NCBI RefSeq assembly: GCF_022559625.1
Contig: NZ_CP042288.1
Span: forward strand, 1,388,409 to 1,452,408
Reading direction: 5' to 3'
Source of the DNA: Aquisalinus flavus
GTDB lineage: Bacteria; Pseudomonadota; Alphaproteobacteria; Caulobacterales; Parvularculaceae
Length of the DNA stretch: 64,000 nucleotides
In this document: piece by piece, positions 16,308 to 24,997 of the stretch
How the letters are laid out: every line of letters begins with the position of its first letter
Numbering within the stretch: position 1 is the stretch's first letter
The notes under the pieces: model-generated
The model's input: the letters and a program-made list of their open reading frames with translations, nothing else
Told to the model about the DNA's origin: nothing
Databases searched by the model: none
Position numbers and translations under genes: made by a program

Positions 16308-18947
16308 ATGCAAGTCGTCATTGTCGAGTCGCCGTCCAAGGCTAAAACCATCAATAAGTATCTCGGTAATGACTACAAGGTCCTCGCATCCTACGGTCAT
16401 ATTCGCGACCTGCCCTCCAGAGACGGCTCTGTCGATCCGGAGCAGGATTTTGCGATGATCTGGGACATGGACGCGAAATCGAAAAAGCGCGTCAGCGAGA
16501 TCGTCGATGCCGTCAAGAAAGCCGACGGCCTGATCCTCGCAACCGACCCCGACCGCGAAGGGGAAGCGATTTCCTGGCACCTGATGGAAGTGCTGCATGC
16601 CCGCAAGGCGCTGAACGGCATGCCGGTACGCCGTGTCGCGTTCAATGCCATCACCAAGAAGGCGGTTACCGAGGCGATGGCCAATCCGCGCGATGTCGAC
16701 CAGGCGCTGGTCGATGCCTATCTCGCCCGCCGCGCCCTCGACTATCTCGTCGGCTTTACCCTCTCGCCTGTGCTGTGGCGCAAGCTGCCTGGCTCTCGCT
16801 CCGCTGGCCGCGTCCAGTCCGTCGCCCTGCGGCTGATCTGCGAGCGCGAGATGGAGATCGAGAAGTTCGTCGCCGAGGAATACTGGTCGCTGGATGCGCA
16901 GGTCACCTCCGGCGGCTCCGCACCCTTCACCGCCCGGCTCGTGACGCTCGATGGCGAGAAGCTGACCAAGTTCTCCCTCGGCAATGCCGGTGACGCCGCC
17001 CGTGCCAAGGCGGCGGTTGAGGGCAGCAGGTTCCGCATCGCCGATGTCCAGTCGAAACCGGTGCGCCGCAATCCCTATGCCCCTTTCACGACCTCGACGC
17101 TGCAGCAAGAAGCCTCCAGAAAGCTCGGCTTTAACGCCTCGCGTACCATGCGCACGGCACAGCGCCTCTATGAGGGCATCTCGATCGGCGGCGAAACGGT
17201 CGGCCTGATCACCTATATGCGGACCGACGGCATCGACATGGCCCCGGAAGCCGTGCAGGACGCCCGCGCTGCGGTGAAGGGCACGTTCGGCGCCGAATAC
17301 CTGCCCGACAGCCCGCGCATGTACAAATCCAAGGCGAAGAACGCCCAGGAAGCGCACGAATGTATCCGCCCGACCAGCTTCACCCGCCATCCGCGCGGGC
17401 TGAAAAACCTCGGTACGGACGAATACCGCCTCTATGACCTGATCTGGAAACGTGCCATCGCCTCGCAGATGGAAGCGGCCCGCCTCGAGCAGACGACGAT
17501 CGAGATCGCGTCCTCCGACGACAAGACCGGCCTGCGCGCCACCGGCTCCGTCATCGTGTTCGACGGCTTCCTCAAGCTCTACACCGAAACACGAGACGAC
17601 AGCGAATCCGAGGAAGATGGCGAAAGCCGCCTGCCGAAGGTCACGGCCGGTGCCGATGCCGATGTGCTGGACCCGAATACCGAGCAGCATTTCACCCAGC
17701 CGCCGCCCCGCTTCACCGAGGCCTCCCTCGTCAAGCGGCTGGAGGAGCTGGGCATTGGCCGCCCGTCGACTTATGCGTCCATCATCTCCGTCCTGCAGGA
17801 CCGCACCTATGTGACGATGGACAAGAACCGGTTCATCCCGGACGACAAGGGCCGTATCGTCACGGCCTTTCTGGAGAATTTCTTCGCGCGTTATGTCCAG
17901 TATGACTTCACCGCCAACCTTGAAGAAACCCTCGACGAAATCTCCGATGGCAAGGCCGACTGGAAACAGTTCCTGCGCGATTTCTGGCGGGAATTCAACG
18001 CCACGGTCCAGAGCCTCTCCGAACTGCGCATCACCCATGTGCTCGACGCGCTGAACGAGGCGCTCGGCCCGCACATCTTCCCGCCGCGCGAGGATGGCAA
18101 GCCGGCGCGCCTGTGCCCGACTTGCAATGAGGGCGAGCTGTCGCTGAAAATCGGCCGCTTTGGCGCGTTCATCGGCTGCTCCAACTATCCGGACTGCAAT
18201 TACACCCGCCAGTTGGCGAAGTCCGAGGCGGACGATCCGGAACTTGCCGAGGGCAAGGTACTAGGCGTCGATCCGAACACCTCGCTCGAAGTCTCCCTGC
18301 GCACCGGCCGGTTCGGTCCATATGTGCAGCTCGGCGAGGAGAACAAGGAACTGAAGGAAAAGCCCAAGCGCGCCTCCATCCCCAAGGGCTGGGAAGTCGC
18401 CGAGATCGATTTCGACAAGGCGATGATGCTGCTGTCCCTGCCGCGCGAAGTCGGTCCGCACCCGGAAGACGGCGAAATGATCGAGGCCGCGATCGGCCGC
18501 TATGGCCCCTATATCAAGCATGGCAAGACCTATGCGAACCTGCCCACGGCTGACGAGGTGTTCGAGATCGGTCTCAACCGCGCCGTCACCGTGATCGCGG
18601 AGAAGCTCGCCAATCCGCGCGGGCGTGGCCAGACGGCGGCAAAGCCCATACGCGAACTCGGCGCCCATCCGGAAACCGAAGACCCGGTCAACGTGTTCGA
18701 AGGGCGTTATGGCCCTTATGTGAAACACCAGAAGATCAACGCGACCATCCCCAAGGGCATGGACCCGCAGAAGATCACCCTGGAAGAAGCGGTCGCGCTG
18801 ATCGCCGAGCGCGAAGCCAAGGGCGGCACGAAGAAAAAGGCGACCAAGAAGGCCGCGACGAAAACGACGAAGAAGACCACAACAAAGAAGGCGGCAAAAA
18901 AGTCCACCAAGAAGGCTACGAAGAAAGCTGCCAAAAAATCTACGTAA
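16308..18947 (+). CDS. topA: DNA topoisomerase I
   Basis: A type IA topoisomerase of 879 residues that relaxes negative supercoils. The TOPRIM domain starts the protein (VIVESPSKAKTI, then ATDPDREGE); the active-site tyrosine is Tyr303 in ITYMRTDG. A four-cysteine zinc-ribbon (CPTC and CSNYPDC) follows near residues 603-627. After it come several topoisomerase C-terminal repeats, each with a GRYGPYV/IKHG-type signature. The last 40 or so residues are almost only Lys, Thr and Ala, a histone H1-like tail seen in some alphaproteobacterial TopA proteins. The start was set at MQVVIVESPS, where homology begins; the frame upstream is not family-like. Confidence 0.97.
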   Translation: MQVVIVESPSKAKTINKYLGNDYKVLASYGHIRDLPSRDGSVDPEQDFAMIWDMDAKSKKRVSEIVDAVKKADGLILATDPDREGEAISWHLMEVLHARKALNGMPVRRVAFNAITKKAVTEAMANPRDVDQALVDAYLARRALDYLVGFTLSPVLWRKLPGSRSAGRVQSVALRLICEREMEIEKFVAEEYWSLDAQVTSGGSAPFTARLVTLDGEKLTKFSLGNAGDAARAKAAVEGSRFRIADVQSKPVRRNPYAPFTTSTLQQEASRKLGFNASRTMRTAQRLYEGISIGGETVGLITYMRTDGIDMAPEAVQDARAAVKGTFGAEYLPDSPRMYKSKAKNAQEAHECIRPTSFTRHPRGLKNLGTDEYRLYDLIWKRAIASQMEAARLEQTTIEIASSDDKTGLRATGSVIVFDGFLKLYTETRDDSESEEDGESRLPKVTAGADADVLDPNTEQHFTQPPPRFTEASLVKRLEELGIGRPSTYASIISVLQDRTYVTMDKNRFIPDDKGRIVTAFLENFFARYVQYDFTANLEETLDEISDGKADWKQFLRDFWREFNATVQSLSELRITHVLDALNEALGPHIFPPREDGKPARLCPTCNEGELSLKIGRFGAFIGCSNYPDCNYTRQLAKSEADDPELAEGKVLGVDPNTSLEVSLRTGRFGPYVQLGEENKELKEKPKRASIPKGWEVAEIDFDKAMMLLSLPREVGPHPEDGEMIEAAIGRYGPYIKHGKTYANLPTADEVFEIGLNRAVTVIAEKLANPRGRGQTAAKPIRELGAHPETEDPVNVFEGRYGPYVKHQKINATIPKGMDPQKITLEEAVALIAEREAKGGTKKKATKKAATKTTKKTTTKKAAKKSTKKATKKAAKKST

Positions 18948-18985
18948 CCCGATGAGGCGCCGATGCCGCGCCTGGAAAGAACCCA

Positions 18986-21388
18986 GTGGCTCGATTACCC
19001 TCGAAGAAGCAGATCCGCGACTTCATCGAAGAAGCTCAGAACACTGCCGGCAAGGTGACCCGGCGCGAGATCGCGCGCGCCTTCAACATCAAGGGCGACG
19101 ACCGTGCCTGGCTGCGCCAGACTCTGAAGGAAATGTCCGGCGACGGACTGATCGATCTCGCCGGCAAGCGCACCAGCGTCAAGGCCGACCTGCCGCCCGT
19201 CGCCGTGCTCGATATTCATACCGCGGATGATGAAGGCGATTTGCAATGCTTCCCGCCGGAGTGGAAAGAGGACTACGCTCCTCCCCCCATCATCCTGCCG
19301 TCGGGCTCTGCCGGCAAGACGCGGCCAGCGCTGGGCGTCGGCGACCGTTTCCTCGGCCGCCTCGCGCGCCAGAACGATGGCAGCTATATCGCCAGGCCAA
19401 TCAAGCAGATCGGCGAGGCGGCAGAGCGTGTGCTTGGCGTATTCCGGCCACGCAAGGCCGGCGGCGTGATCCAGCCGGTCAACCGGCGCATCCGCCGCGA
19501 TTTGATCGTCGAGCGCGGCGATGAAGGCGGCGCCGCCGACGGTGATCTCGTCTGGGCCGAGCAGAAGCGCTCGCGGGGTTATGGCCCGAACAAGGCGCGC
19601 GTGCGCGAGGTCGTCGGCCAGATCGAGGACCAGTCATCCTATTCCCTCATCGCCATCGCCAATCACGAAATCCGCGTCGACTTCCCGCCCGAGGTCAACA
19701 AGGAAGCCAACGAGATGTCGCTCCCGGACCTCGAGGGCGGACGCGAAGACCTGCGCCATCTGGCCTTCATCACCATCGACCCGGCCGATGCCCGCGACCA
19801 TGACGATGCCTGCTTCGCCGAACCGGATGATGATCCGAAAAACAAGGATGGCTGGCGCGTCATCGTCGCCATCGCCGACGTTTCCTGGTTCGTCACGCCC
19901 GGCTCGGAACTCGACCGCGAGGCACGCAAGCGCGGCAACTCCACCTATCTGCCCGACTATGTCGTGCCGATGCTGCCGGAGAAACTGTCCAACGATCTGT
20001 GCTCACTCAAGGAAGGCCTCGACCGCCCCGCGCTGTGCGCCGATATGCGTTTCGCTGCCGATGGCCGCAAGATCGGCCACCGCTTCTATCGCGCCATGAT
20101 CCGCTCCCATGCCGGGCTTTCCTATAACGAGGCGCAGGACGCGATCGACGGCGCGATCAGTGAGCACGCAAGGCCGGTCTATGAGAGCGTGCTGAAACCG
20201 CTCTGGGCTGCCTACGCCGCCGTAAAGACCGCCCGCGACAAGCGCGCGCCGCTCGATCTTGACCTGCCCGAACGCAAGATCATTTTCGACGAAAAGGGTC
20301 ATGTCGAGGGCGTCAAGCTGCGCGAGCGCTTTGACGCCCACCGTCTGATCGAGGAATTCATGATCCAGGCGAACGTCTCCGCCGCCGAGGCACTGGAAGA
20401 GACCAAGCTGCCGGTCATCTATCGCATCCACGACCAGCCTGACCCGGAAAAGCTCGAGGGTGTACGGACATTCCTTGAAAGCATGGATTATACCCTGCCG
20501 AAGGGTCAGAACCTGAAGCCGTCCGCCCTCAACAAAATCCTGCACGATTCCGCCGCGCGCGACGAGGCGCGGATGATCAGCCAGGTCGTGTTGCGCTCCC
20601 AGGCGCAGGCGATCTATGCCACCGAGAATATCGGCCATTTCGGGCTGAACCTGCAGCGCTATGCCCACTTCACCTCGCCAATCCGGCGCTATGCCGACCT
20701 GACAGTCCACCGCGCGCTCGTGGCCTCGCTCAATCTCGGCAAGGGCGCGCAGACCGACCGCGAGGCGAAGGAACTGGATGCGATCGCAGAGGACATCTCC
20801 GTGCTCGAGCGCCAGTCAATGGCGGCCGAGCGCGAAGCGACCGACCGGTTCATGGCCGCCTGGCTCGCCGACCGGGTCGGGGCTGAATTCCGCGCCCACA
20901 TCAATGGCGTCACCCGCGCCGGCATCTTCGTCACGCTCGATGAGACGGGTGCCGATGGCTTCATCCCGATGCGCACCCTCGACAGTGAATATTTCCGCCA
21001 TGAGCCGGATTTGAACATCCTTGTCGGGGAATCGACCGGCGGCCTTTATCGGCTCGGCCAGGGCGTGACCGTGCAACTGATAGAGGTCACACCGCTGCAG
21101 GGCGGGCTGTTGTTCAAGATGATCTCCGACCCGATACAGGGCGAAAAGCCGCCGAAATCTTCCCGCAAGGGCGGCGGACGTAACACCGGCCGCAAGGACG
21201 CGCGCAGCGAGTCAGGCAAGCCGGGCAGCGGCGGTCCATCATCGCGCAAGCGCTCGCGACGCAAGCCCGGTACCGCGCCCGGCGCGCGCGGTCCGAGCCA
21301 GAAAGCCCGTGCCGACGAAGCACCGGCCTCGCGCAAGGGCCAGAAAGCACCGGGGAAAAAGCGCGGCAAGCCACCGCACAAGCGCTAG
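18986..21388 (+). CDS. rnr: ribonuclease R
   Basis: A 3'-5' exoribonuclease of 800 residues of the RNB family that degrades structured RNA. The order is an N-terminal winged-helix region (about 1-65), cold-shock-like domains, the RNB catalytic core with DPADARDHDDACF (metal-binding aspartates), then an S1 domain near residues 635-715 and a basic Lys/Arg/Ser-rich tail. The start is GTG, with GGAAAGA five bases upstream. The gene follows topA after 38 bases, a common alphaproteobacterial arrangement, and the two are probably cotranscribed. Confidence 0.96.
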   Translation: MARLPSKKQIRDFIEEAQNTAGKVTRREIARAFNIKGDDRAWLRQTLKEMSGDGLIDLAGKRTSVKADLPPVAVLDIHTADDEGDLQCFPPEWKEDYAPPPIILPSGSAGKTRPALGVGDRFLGRLARQNDGSYIARPIKQIGEAAERVLGVFRPRKAGGVIQPVNRRIRRDLIVERGDEGGAADGDLVWAEQKRSRGYGPNKARVREVVGQIEDQSSYSLIAIANHEIRVDFPPEVNKEANEMSLPDLEGGREDLRHLAFITIDPADARDHDDACFAEPDDDPKNKDGWRVIVAIADVSWFVTPGSELDREARKRGNSTYLPDYVVPMLPEKLSNDLCSLKEGLDRPALCADMRFAADGRKIGHRFYRAMIRSHAGLSYNEAQDAIDGAISEHARPVYESVLKPLWAAYAAVKTARDKRAPLDLDLPERKIIFDEKGHVEGVKLRERFDAHRLIEEFMIQANVSAAEALEETKLPVIYRIHDQPDPEKLEGVRTFLESMDYTLPKGQNLKPSALNKILHDSAARDEARMISQVVLRSQAQAIYATENIGHFGLNLQRYAHFTSPIRRYADLTVHRALVASLNLGKGAQTDREAKELDAIAEDISVLERQSMAAEREATDRFMAAWLADRVGAEFRAHINGVTRAGIFVTLDETGADGFIPMRTLDSEYFRHEPDLNILVGESTGGLYRLGQGVTVQLIEVTPLQGGLLFKMISDPIQGEKPPKSSRKGGGRNTGRKDARSESGKPGSGGPSSRKRSRRKPGTAPGARGPSQKARADEAPASRKGQKAPGKKRGKPPHKR

Positions 21389-21531
21389 AGAATCATGCGC
21401 CCGACCCGGGCATATAGAGATGCTATCCATCATTGAAATAGATCATCAGCCGTCCGCCGCTGCTGCATGTGAACCATGGACAGCAAGGGCTGTTCGGGGC
21501 TCTAATGGCATCAGGAAACGAGGTTAATGCG

Positions 21532-22185
21532 ATGAAGAAACTGCCTGTCCTGCTGCTTGCGGCGCTCCTGTGCCTGTCGGCCTGTTTCGGGGGCGATGAC
21601 GAGCCCGATGTCGTGATTGTCGGGGAAGAGGATAGCGAGACTGTGTCCGTCGAGGACGAGTCCGGCACCATGGCACCGGAGGGGGAAGATGCGCCTGCTC
21701 CCGCTTCACCGGAAGAGGGCGCCACGGGCCCTGCATCATCCACGCCCGTCCGCTCGCTCCAGTCGGCGGGTGCCCTGACCCAGGGCAGCTATGCTGCTAT
21801 CTCCACCACGGCCATGGGTATTACCGGCGACATCCATTTCGATTCCGACCTGATCAATTTCGGCAAGGGCCAGACGGTAACCACACGCCTGATCGAAATG
21901 GCACCGGCGACACAGGCCTATAACGAGACCGGCAGCAGCTGGGCGAGCCTGCTCTTTGTCCCCGAGGCAGCCACTATCGAGATACGCGAAGTCATCGGCA
22001 TGACGACAAACGAGGAAGCCCAGCCCCTGTGCGGCGAGGCGCCGGAATGGGTCGGTGTCGGCTCTGATCGCGGCCTGAAGGACAGCACCGTTTCCGTCAC
22101 CATCGCCCTCCTCACCGGCGACACCCCGCCGGGCCCGGACGCGCCGGAAAACAATGTCTGCGCTACCTATAGTTTCTCGGAATGA
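21532..22185 (+). CDS. hypothetical lipoprotein
   Basis: A protein of 217 residues with a lipoprotein signal peptide (MKKLPVLLLAALLCLSAC, lipobox LSAC). After the cysteine there is a strongly acidic, Pro/Ala/Glu-rich linker (about residues 20-75). A compact C-terminal region with two cysteines (near PLCGEAPEW and NNVCATYSF) could form a disulfide. I recognise no family. The start was chosen at the signal peptide; the frame extends 63 bases further upstream without signal-like content. It is inserted between rnr and the DUF983 gene, which are often closer neighbours in related genomes. Confidence 0.75.
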   Translation: MKKLPVLLLAALLCLSACFGGDDEPDVVIVGEEDSETVSVEDESGTMAPEGEDAPAPASPEEGATGPASSTPVRSLQSAGALTQGSYAAISTTAMGITGDIHFDSDLINFGKGQTVTTRLIEMAPATQAYNETGSSWASLLFVPEAATIEIREVIGMTTNEEAQPLCGEAPEWVGVGSDRGLKDSTVSVTIALLTGDTPPGPDAPENNVCATYSFSE

Positions 22186-22238
22186 CAGATTGACGCCCCG
22201 GCCTTGCGCATGGGCGCAGCGGGGCTCATGTTCGCCCG

Positions 22239-22691
22239 ATGAGTAATAATTCCCCTCTTATCTACGGTGGCCATGATGATGGCCGGCGCAGCGTGCGCAG
22301 TGCCATGTGGCGCGGCATGAAAAAGCGCTGTCCGCAATGCGGCAAGGGCCACATTTTCAAGAGCTATACCAAGGTCAAGGACCAGTGCGATGAATGCGGG
22401 CTCGTCCTGTCCGGCCACGAAGCCGATGACGGACCGCCCTATTTCACCATGCTGATCGCCGGCCATTTGATCATCCCCTTGATGCTGGAATGGAAACGCC
22501 ACTTCCATCCGCCCATCGGCCTGCAACTCCTGGTGTCCCTGACCCTGCTCGGCCTCGCGATCTGGTGGCTCCTGCCCGTGACCAAAGGCGCCCTGATCGG
22601 CGTCCAGTGGGCCAACCGCATGCATGGCTTTTCCGATCATCACGATGACGATGTCGAGGCCAGCCTGAGAGCCGAGGAACCGTTGCGCTAG
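22239..22691 (+). CDS. DUF983 zinc-ribbon membrane protein
   Basis: A protein of 150 residues of the DUF983 family, function unknown. The N-terminal half carries two CxxCG pairs (CPQCG near residue 31 and CDECG near residue 50), likely binding one zinc ion. Two hydrophobic segments follow (about 67-85 and 95-115), with a His/Asp-rich C-terminus. Families of this type often stand beside rnr and rpmG in alphaproteobacteria, as here. Confidence 0.88.
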   Translation: MSNNSPLIYGGHDDGRRSVRSAMWRGMKKRCPQCGKGHIFKSYTKVKDQCDECGLVLSGHEADDGPPYFTMLIAGHLIIPLMLEWKRHFHPPIGLQLLVSLTLLGLAIWWLLPVTKGALIGVQWANRMHGFSDHHDDDVEASLRAEEPLR

Positions 22692-22719
22692 CAGGACGCC
22701 GTTTCTCGCCGGAAATGCC

Positions 22720-22747
22720 TTGACTTTGGGTCGAAGGCCGGTATTTT
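22720..22747 (+). promoter_or_regulatory. candidate sigma-70 promoter of rpmG
   Basis: TTGACT and TATTTT are separated by 16 bases, about 37 bases before the rpmG start codon, directly after the DUF983 stop codon. Confidence 0.5.
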
Positions 22748-22784
22748 CCGCGCTTCGCGCTAACGCGTTTCAAGGAGTTTTACG

Positions 22785-22952
22785 ATGGCCAAACCGACAA
22801 CCATCAAGATCCGGCTGAACAGCACGGCTGATACCGGGTATTTCTACGTCACGAAGAAAAACACCCGCAACATGACCGAGAAAATGGTCAAAAAGAAATA
22901 CGACCCGATTGCGAGAAAACACGTCGACTTCAAGGAAGGCAAGATCAAGTAA
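22785..22952 (+). CDS. rpmG: 50S ribosomal protein L33
   Basis: A protein of 55 residues beginning [18 protein letters not shown] and ending in KEGKIK, with the L33 core [11 protein letters not shown] and [10 protein letters not shown]. It is the Cys-free (non-zinc) form. L33 sits near the E site of the large subunit. The start has a strong AAGGAG seven bases upstream. The gene has its own candidate promoter and a bidirectional terminator, so it is probably a single-gene unit at the end of the topA-rnr region. Confidence 0.97.
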   Translation: MAKPTTIKIRLNSTADTGYFYVTKKNTRNMTEKMVKKKYDPIARKHVDFKEGKIK

Positions 22953-22990
22953 GATCTGCCCGGCCGTTGACTCATGGTCTCTGAATTGAA

Positions 22991-23018
22991 AAAGCCGCCT
23001 CTTCCGGGCGGCTTTTTT
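22991..23018. terminator. bidirectional terminator between rpmG and pleD
   Basis: AAGCCGCC (22992-22999) pairs with GGCGGCTT (23007-23014). A T-run follows on the plus strand and an A-run precedes the stem, giving T's on the minus strand. It lies between convergent genes and can serve both. Confidence 0.85.
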
Positions 23019-23041
23019 CTTGGACGCTTCCCTAAGTCAAA

Positions 23042-24415
23042 TCAGGCTGCCGTGTCATAGACGACCCGGTTGCGGCCCTGTTCCTTGGCCCGGTAGAGCG
23101 CCTCGTCGGCGCGCTTCAGGATCGCCTGCGGCGTGTCTCCTTCATGGGATGTCGCCGCACCGATGCTGACGGTGATCGGGATGGACTGCTGGCGGTCGCC
23201 GCCGAGATCGAATGGGTCGGCCTCGATTTCCTCGCGGATGCGTTCGGCGACAACGGAAACCGTGGACGCGTCGGTCTTCGGCATTAGCAGCACGAATTCC
23301 TCGCCGCCATAGCGGCAGGCAATGTCCATGCCCCGGATCGAGCCCGTCAGCCGCTTGGCGAGGCCCTGCAGCACGACATCGCCGACATCATGGCCATACG
23401 TGTCGTTGATCGGCTTGAAATGATCGACGTCGATGATCAGGACGGAGACCGGCATCTTCGCCTGGCTGCCGACATCGAACATCGTGCTCATGTGATTGGC
23501 GAGATAGCGGCGATTATACAGGCCGGTCAGCTGGTCGGTCACCGCCAGTTCGAGGCCAACCTGGAAGGACTCGCGCAGCTGGTCGATATAGTGCTTGCGG
23601 CGCAACTGGGTGCGGATCCGCGCAGTGATCTCGCCGGAATCGACCGGCCGCGTGATGTAATCATTCACGCCGAGATCGAGCGCCCTGACCAGCTTGCGCG
23701 TATCGCCCTGCCGAACGAGGGCCAGTAGCGGCGTCAGGCGGGTCTCGTTCAGTGTGCGGACAGCTGAGCAGAAGCGCAGCGAATCATAACCCTCGAGATT
23801 GAGATTGACGATGACGAGATCGACTTTCTCCGTGCGCAGGACATTCAGCGCTTCCTTGACGTCGGAATAGATTTCCCGGCGGCAATTGTCCGGCAACGGC
23901 GCGACGAGGCTTTCGTCGACATCGCCGGTATCGTCGATGATCATCACCCGGCTGTCGAGAGTGTCGAATTCGGCCAGCTTGGCATTGGTCAGGATGCCTA
24001 GTTCGGCTCCTGTCGCATGGGACAGGCGCAGCTCGTCAGTCATCATCTTCAGGCGTGTCAGGGACCGGACCCGCGCGAACAGCGCGACATCCTCGACCGG
24101 CTTGGTCAGAAAATCGTCGGCACCGGCCTCGAGCCCGGCGACACGGTCAGCCTGCTGATCGAGTGCCGTCACCATGACGACCGGAATATGACAGGTTTCA
24201 TGATCCGCCTTGAGCCTGCGACAGGCCTCAAACCCGTCCATGACGGGCATCATGACGTCGAGCAGGATGATATCCGGCTGTTCCTTGTGCGCGATCTCGA
24301 TCGCCTCGGCGCCCGAAAAGGCTGTATAGACCTCGAAATATTCCGCGCGCAGCTTCGCTTCGAGAAGCTTCACGTTCGGCTCGAGATCATCTACTACGAG
24401 TACTCTTGCAGTCAT
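23042..24415 (-). CDS. pleD: response regulator diguanylate cyclase PleD
   Basis: A protein of 457 residues with two receiver domains and a C-terminal GGDEF domain. The first receiver has Asp53 (ILLDVMMP) and Lys105; the second has Asn204 where the phospho-acceptor would be (VIVNLNLEG), so it is a pseudo-receiver used for dimer contacts. The cyclase active site is GGEEF (370-374), and RGMD (361-364) forms the inhibitory c-di-GMP site five residues upstream. This is the PleD architecture known from Caulobacter, where phosphorylation by PleC/DivJ triggers c-di-GMP synthesis at one cell pole. It is downstream of divK with 36 bases between. Confidence 0.95.
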   Translation of the reverse strand: MTARVLVVDDLEPNVKLLEAKLRAEYFEVYTAFSGAEAIEIAHKEQPDIILLDVMMPVMDGFEACRRLKADHETCHIPVVMVTALDQQADRVAGLEAGADDFLTKPVEDVALFARVRSLTRLKMMTDELRLSHATGAELGILTNAKLAEFDTLDSRVMIIDDTGDVDESLVAPLPDNCRREIYSDVKEALNVLRTEKVDLVIVNLNLEGYDSLRFCSAVRTLNETRLTPLLALVRQGDTRKLVRALDLGVNDYITRPVDSGEITARIRTQLRRKHYIDQLRESFQVGLELAVTDQLTGLYNRRYLANHMSTMFDVGSQAKMPVSVLIIDVDHFKPINDTYGHDVGDVVLQGLAKRLTGSIRGMDIACRYGGEEFVLLMPKTDASTVSVVAERIREEIEADPFDLGGDRQQSIPITVSIGAATSHEGDTPQAILKRADEALYRAKEQGRNRVVYDTAA

Positions 24416-24451
24416 GGGACCACCACATCCTTCCGCTGATTGCAGAAGAGT

Positions 24452-24817
24452 CTAATCCAGATATCTTTTTATTTTCTCAATAAAAACCGGAACAGATATC
24501 GGTTTTGCCAGATAATCTTCACACCCGCCATCGCGGATGCGCTGCTCGTCACTCTTCATGGCAAAGGCGGTGATGGCGATGACCGGAATATTGGCAAGCT
24601 CGGGATCGGCCTTGATGTCGCGGGTCACTTCCAGACCGGAACGCTCAGGCAACTGAATATCCATGAGAATCAGGTCCGGGCGGTGCTTGCGGGCAAGCTC
24701 CAGCGCGTCGTGACCATTCTGGCTCTGAATGATATCATAGCCGTTGGCCTCCAACAGATCGTTGAAAAGCTTCATGTTAAGCTCATTATCCTCAACGATG
24801 AGAATGGTTTTTGGCAT
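24452..24817 (-). CDS. divK: single-domain response regulator DivK
   Basis: A stand-alone receiver of 121 residues. In Caulobacter, DivK is phosphorylated by DivJ, dephosphorylated by PleC, and controls the CckA-CtrA pathway. With the start at [10 protein letters not shown], the acceptor aspartate falls at residue 53 (LILMDIQLP), the same number as Caulobacter DivK, and [17 protein letters not shown] and ITAFAMK match that family closely. Two earlier in-frame ATGs (24838, 24850) would add 7 or 11 residues; none of the starts has a strong ribosome-binding site. It is the first gene of the divK-pleD operon. Confidence 0.94.
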   Translation of the reverse strand: MPKTILIVEDNELNMKLFNDLLEANGYDIIQSQNGHDALELARKHRPDLILMDIQLPERSGLEVTRDIKADPELANIPVIAITAFAMKSDEQRIRDGGCEDYLAKPISVPVFIEKIKRYLD

Positions 24818-24860
24818 ATTCGACAGGTCGAAATTCTCCATGCTTACCATGACGCACTTT

Positions 24861-24873
24861 CCGAATGATTCGG
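24861..24873. promoter_or_regulatory. 13-bp palindrome containing a GANTC site upstream of divK
   Basis: CCGAATGATTCGG is a perfect palindrome around one central base and contains GATTC, a target of the cell-cycle methyltransferase CcrM in Caulobacter-like bacteria. It lies close upstream of divK. Confidence 0.4.
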
Positions 24874-24916
24874 CTGCATAGCCCCTGACAGTTAATGCGG
24901 TTATGGGCCATAATGC

Positions 24917-24932
24917 TTAATCGAGCGTTTAA
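24917..24932. promoter_or_regulatory. CtrA-like box with 8-base spacing
   Basis: TTAA-N8-TTAA (TTAATCGAGCGTTTAA), one base longer than the TTAA-N7-TTAA consensus. It lies in the divK/dinB spacer, about 100 bases upstream of the chosen divK start. Confidence 0.35.
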
Positions 24933-24976
24933 ATCGGATTTTCATGCCAGACGTGAGTCCCGGCCACCACACCCAA

Positions 24977-24991
24977 TTAATCATTGCTTAA
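24977..24991. promoter_or_regulatory. CtrA-binding box, full consensus
   Basis: TTAATCATTGCTTAA fits TTAA-N7-TTAA exactly. It ends six bases before the dinB ATG and also lies in the shared spacer with divK, so it could repress dinB and/or control the divergent divK-pleD operon. Confidence 0.5.
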
Positions 24992-24997
24992 ACGGAT

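Noticed and set aside
24818-24850. Longer N-terminus for DivK ([11 protein letters not shown])
   Set aside because: The shorter start gives the standard DivK N-terminus and places the acceptor at Asp53; the longer start cannot be fully excluded.
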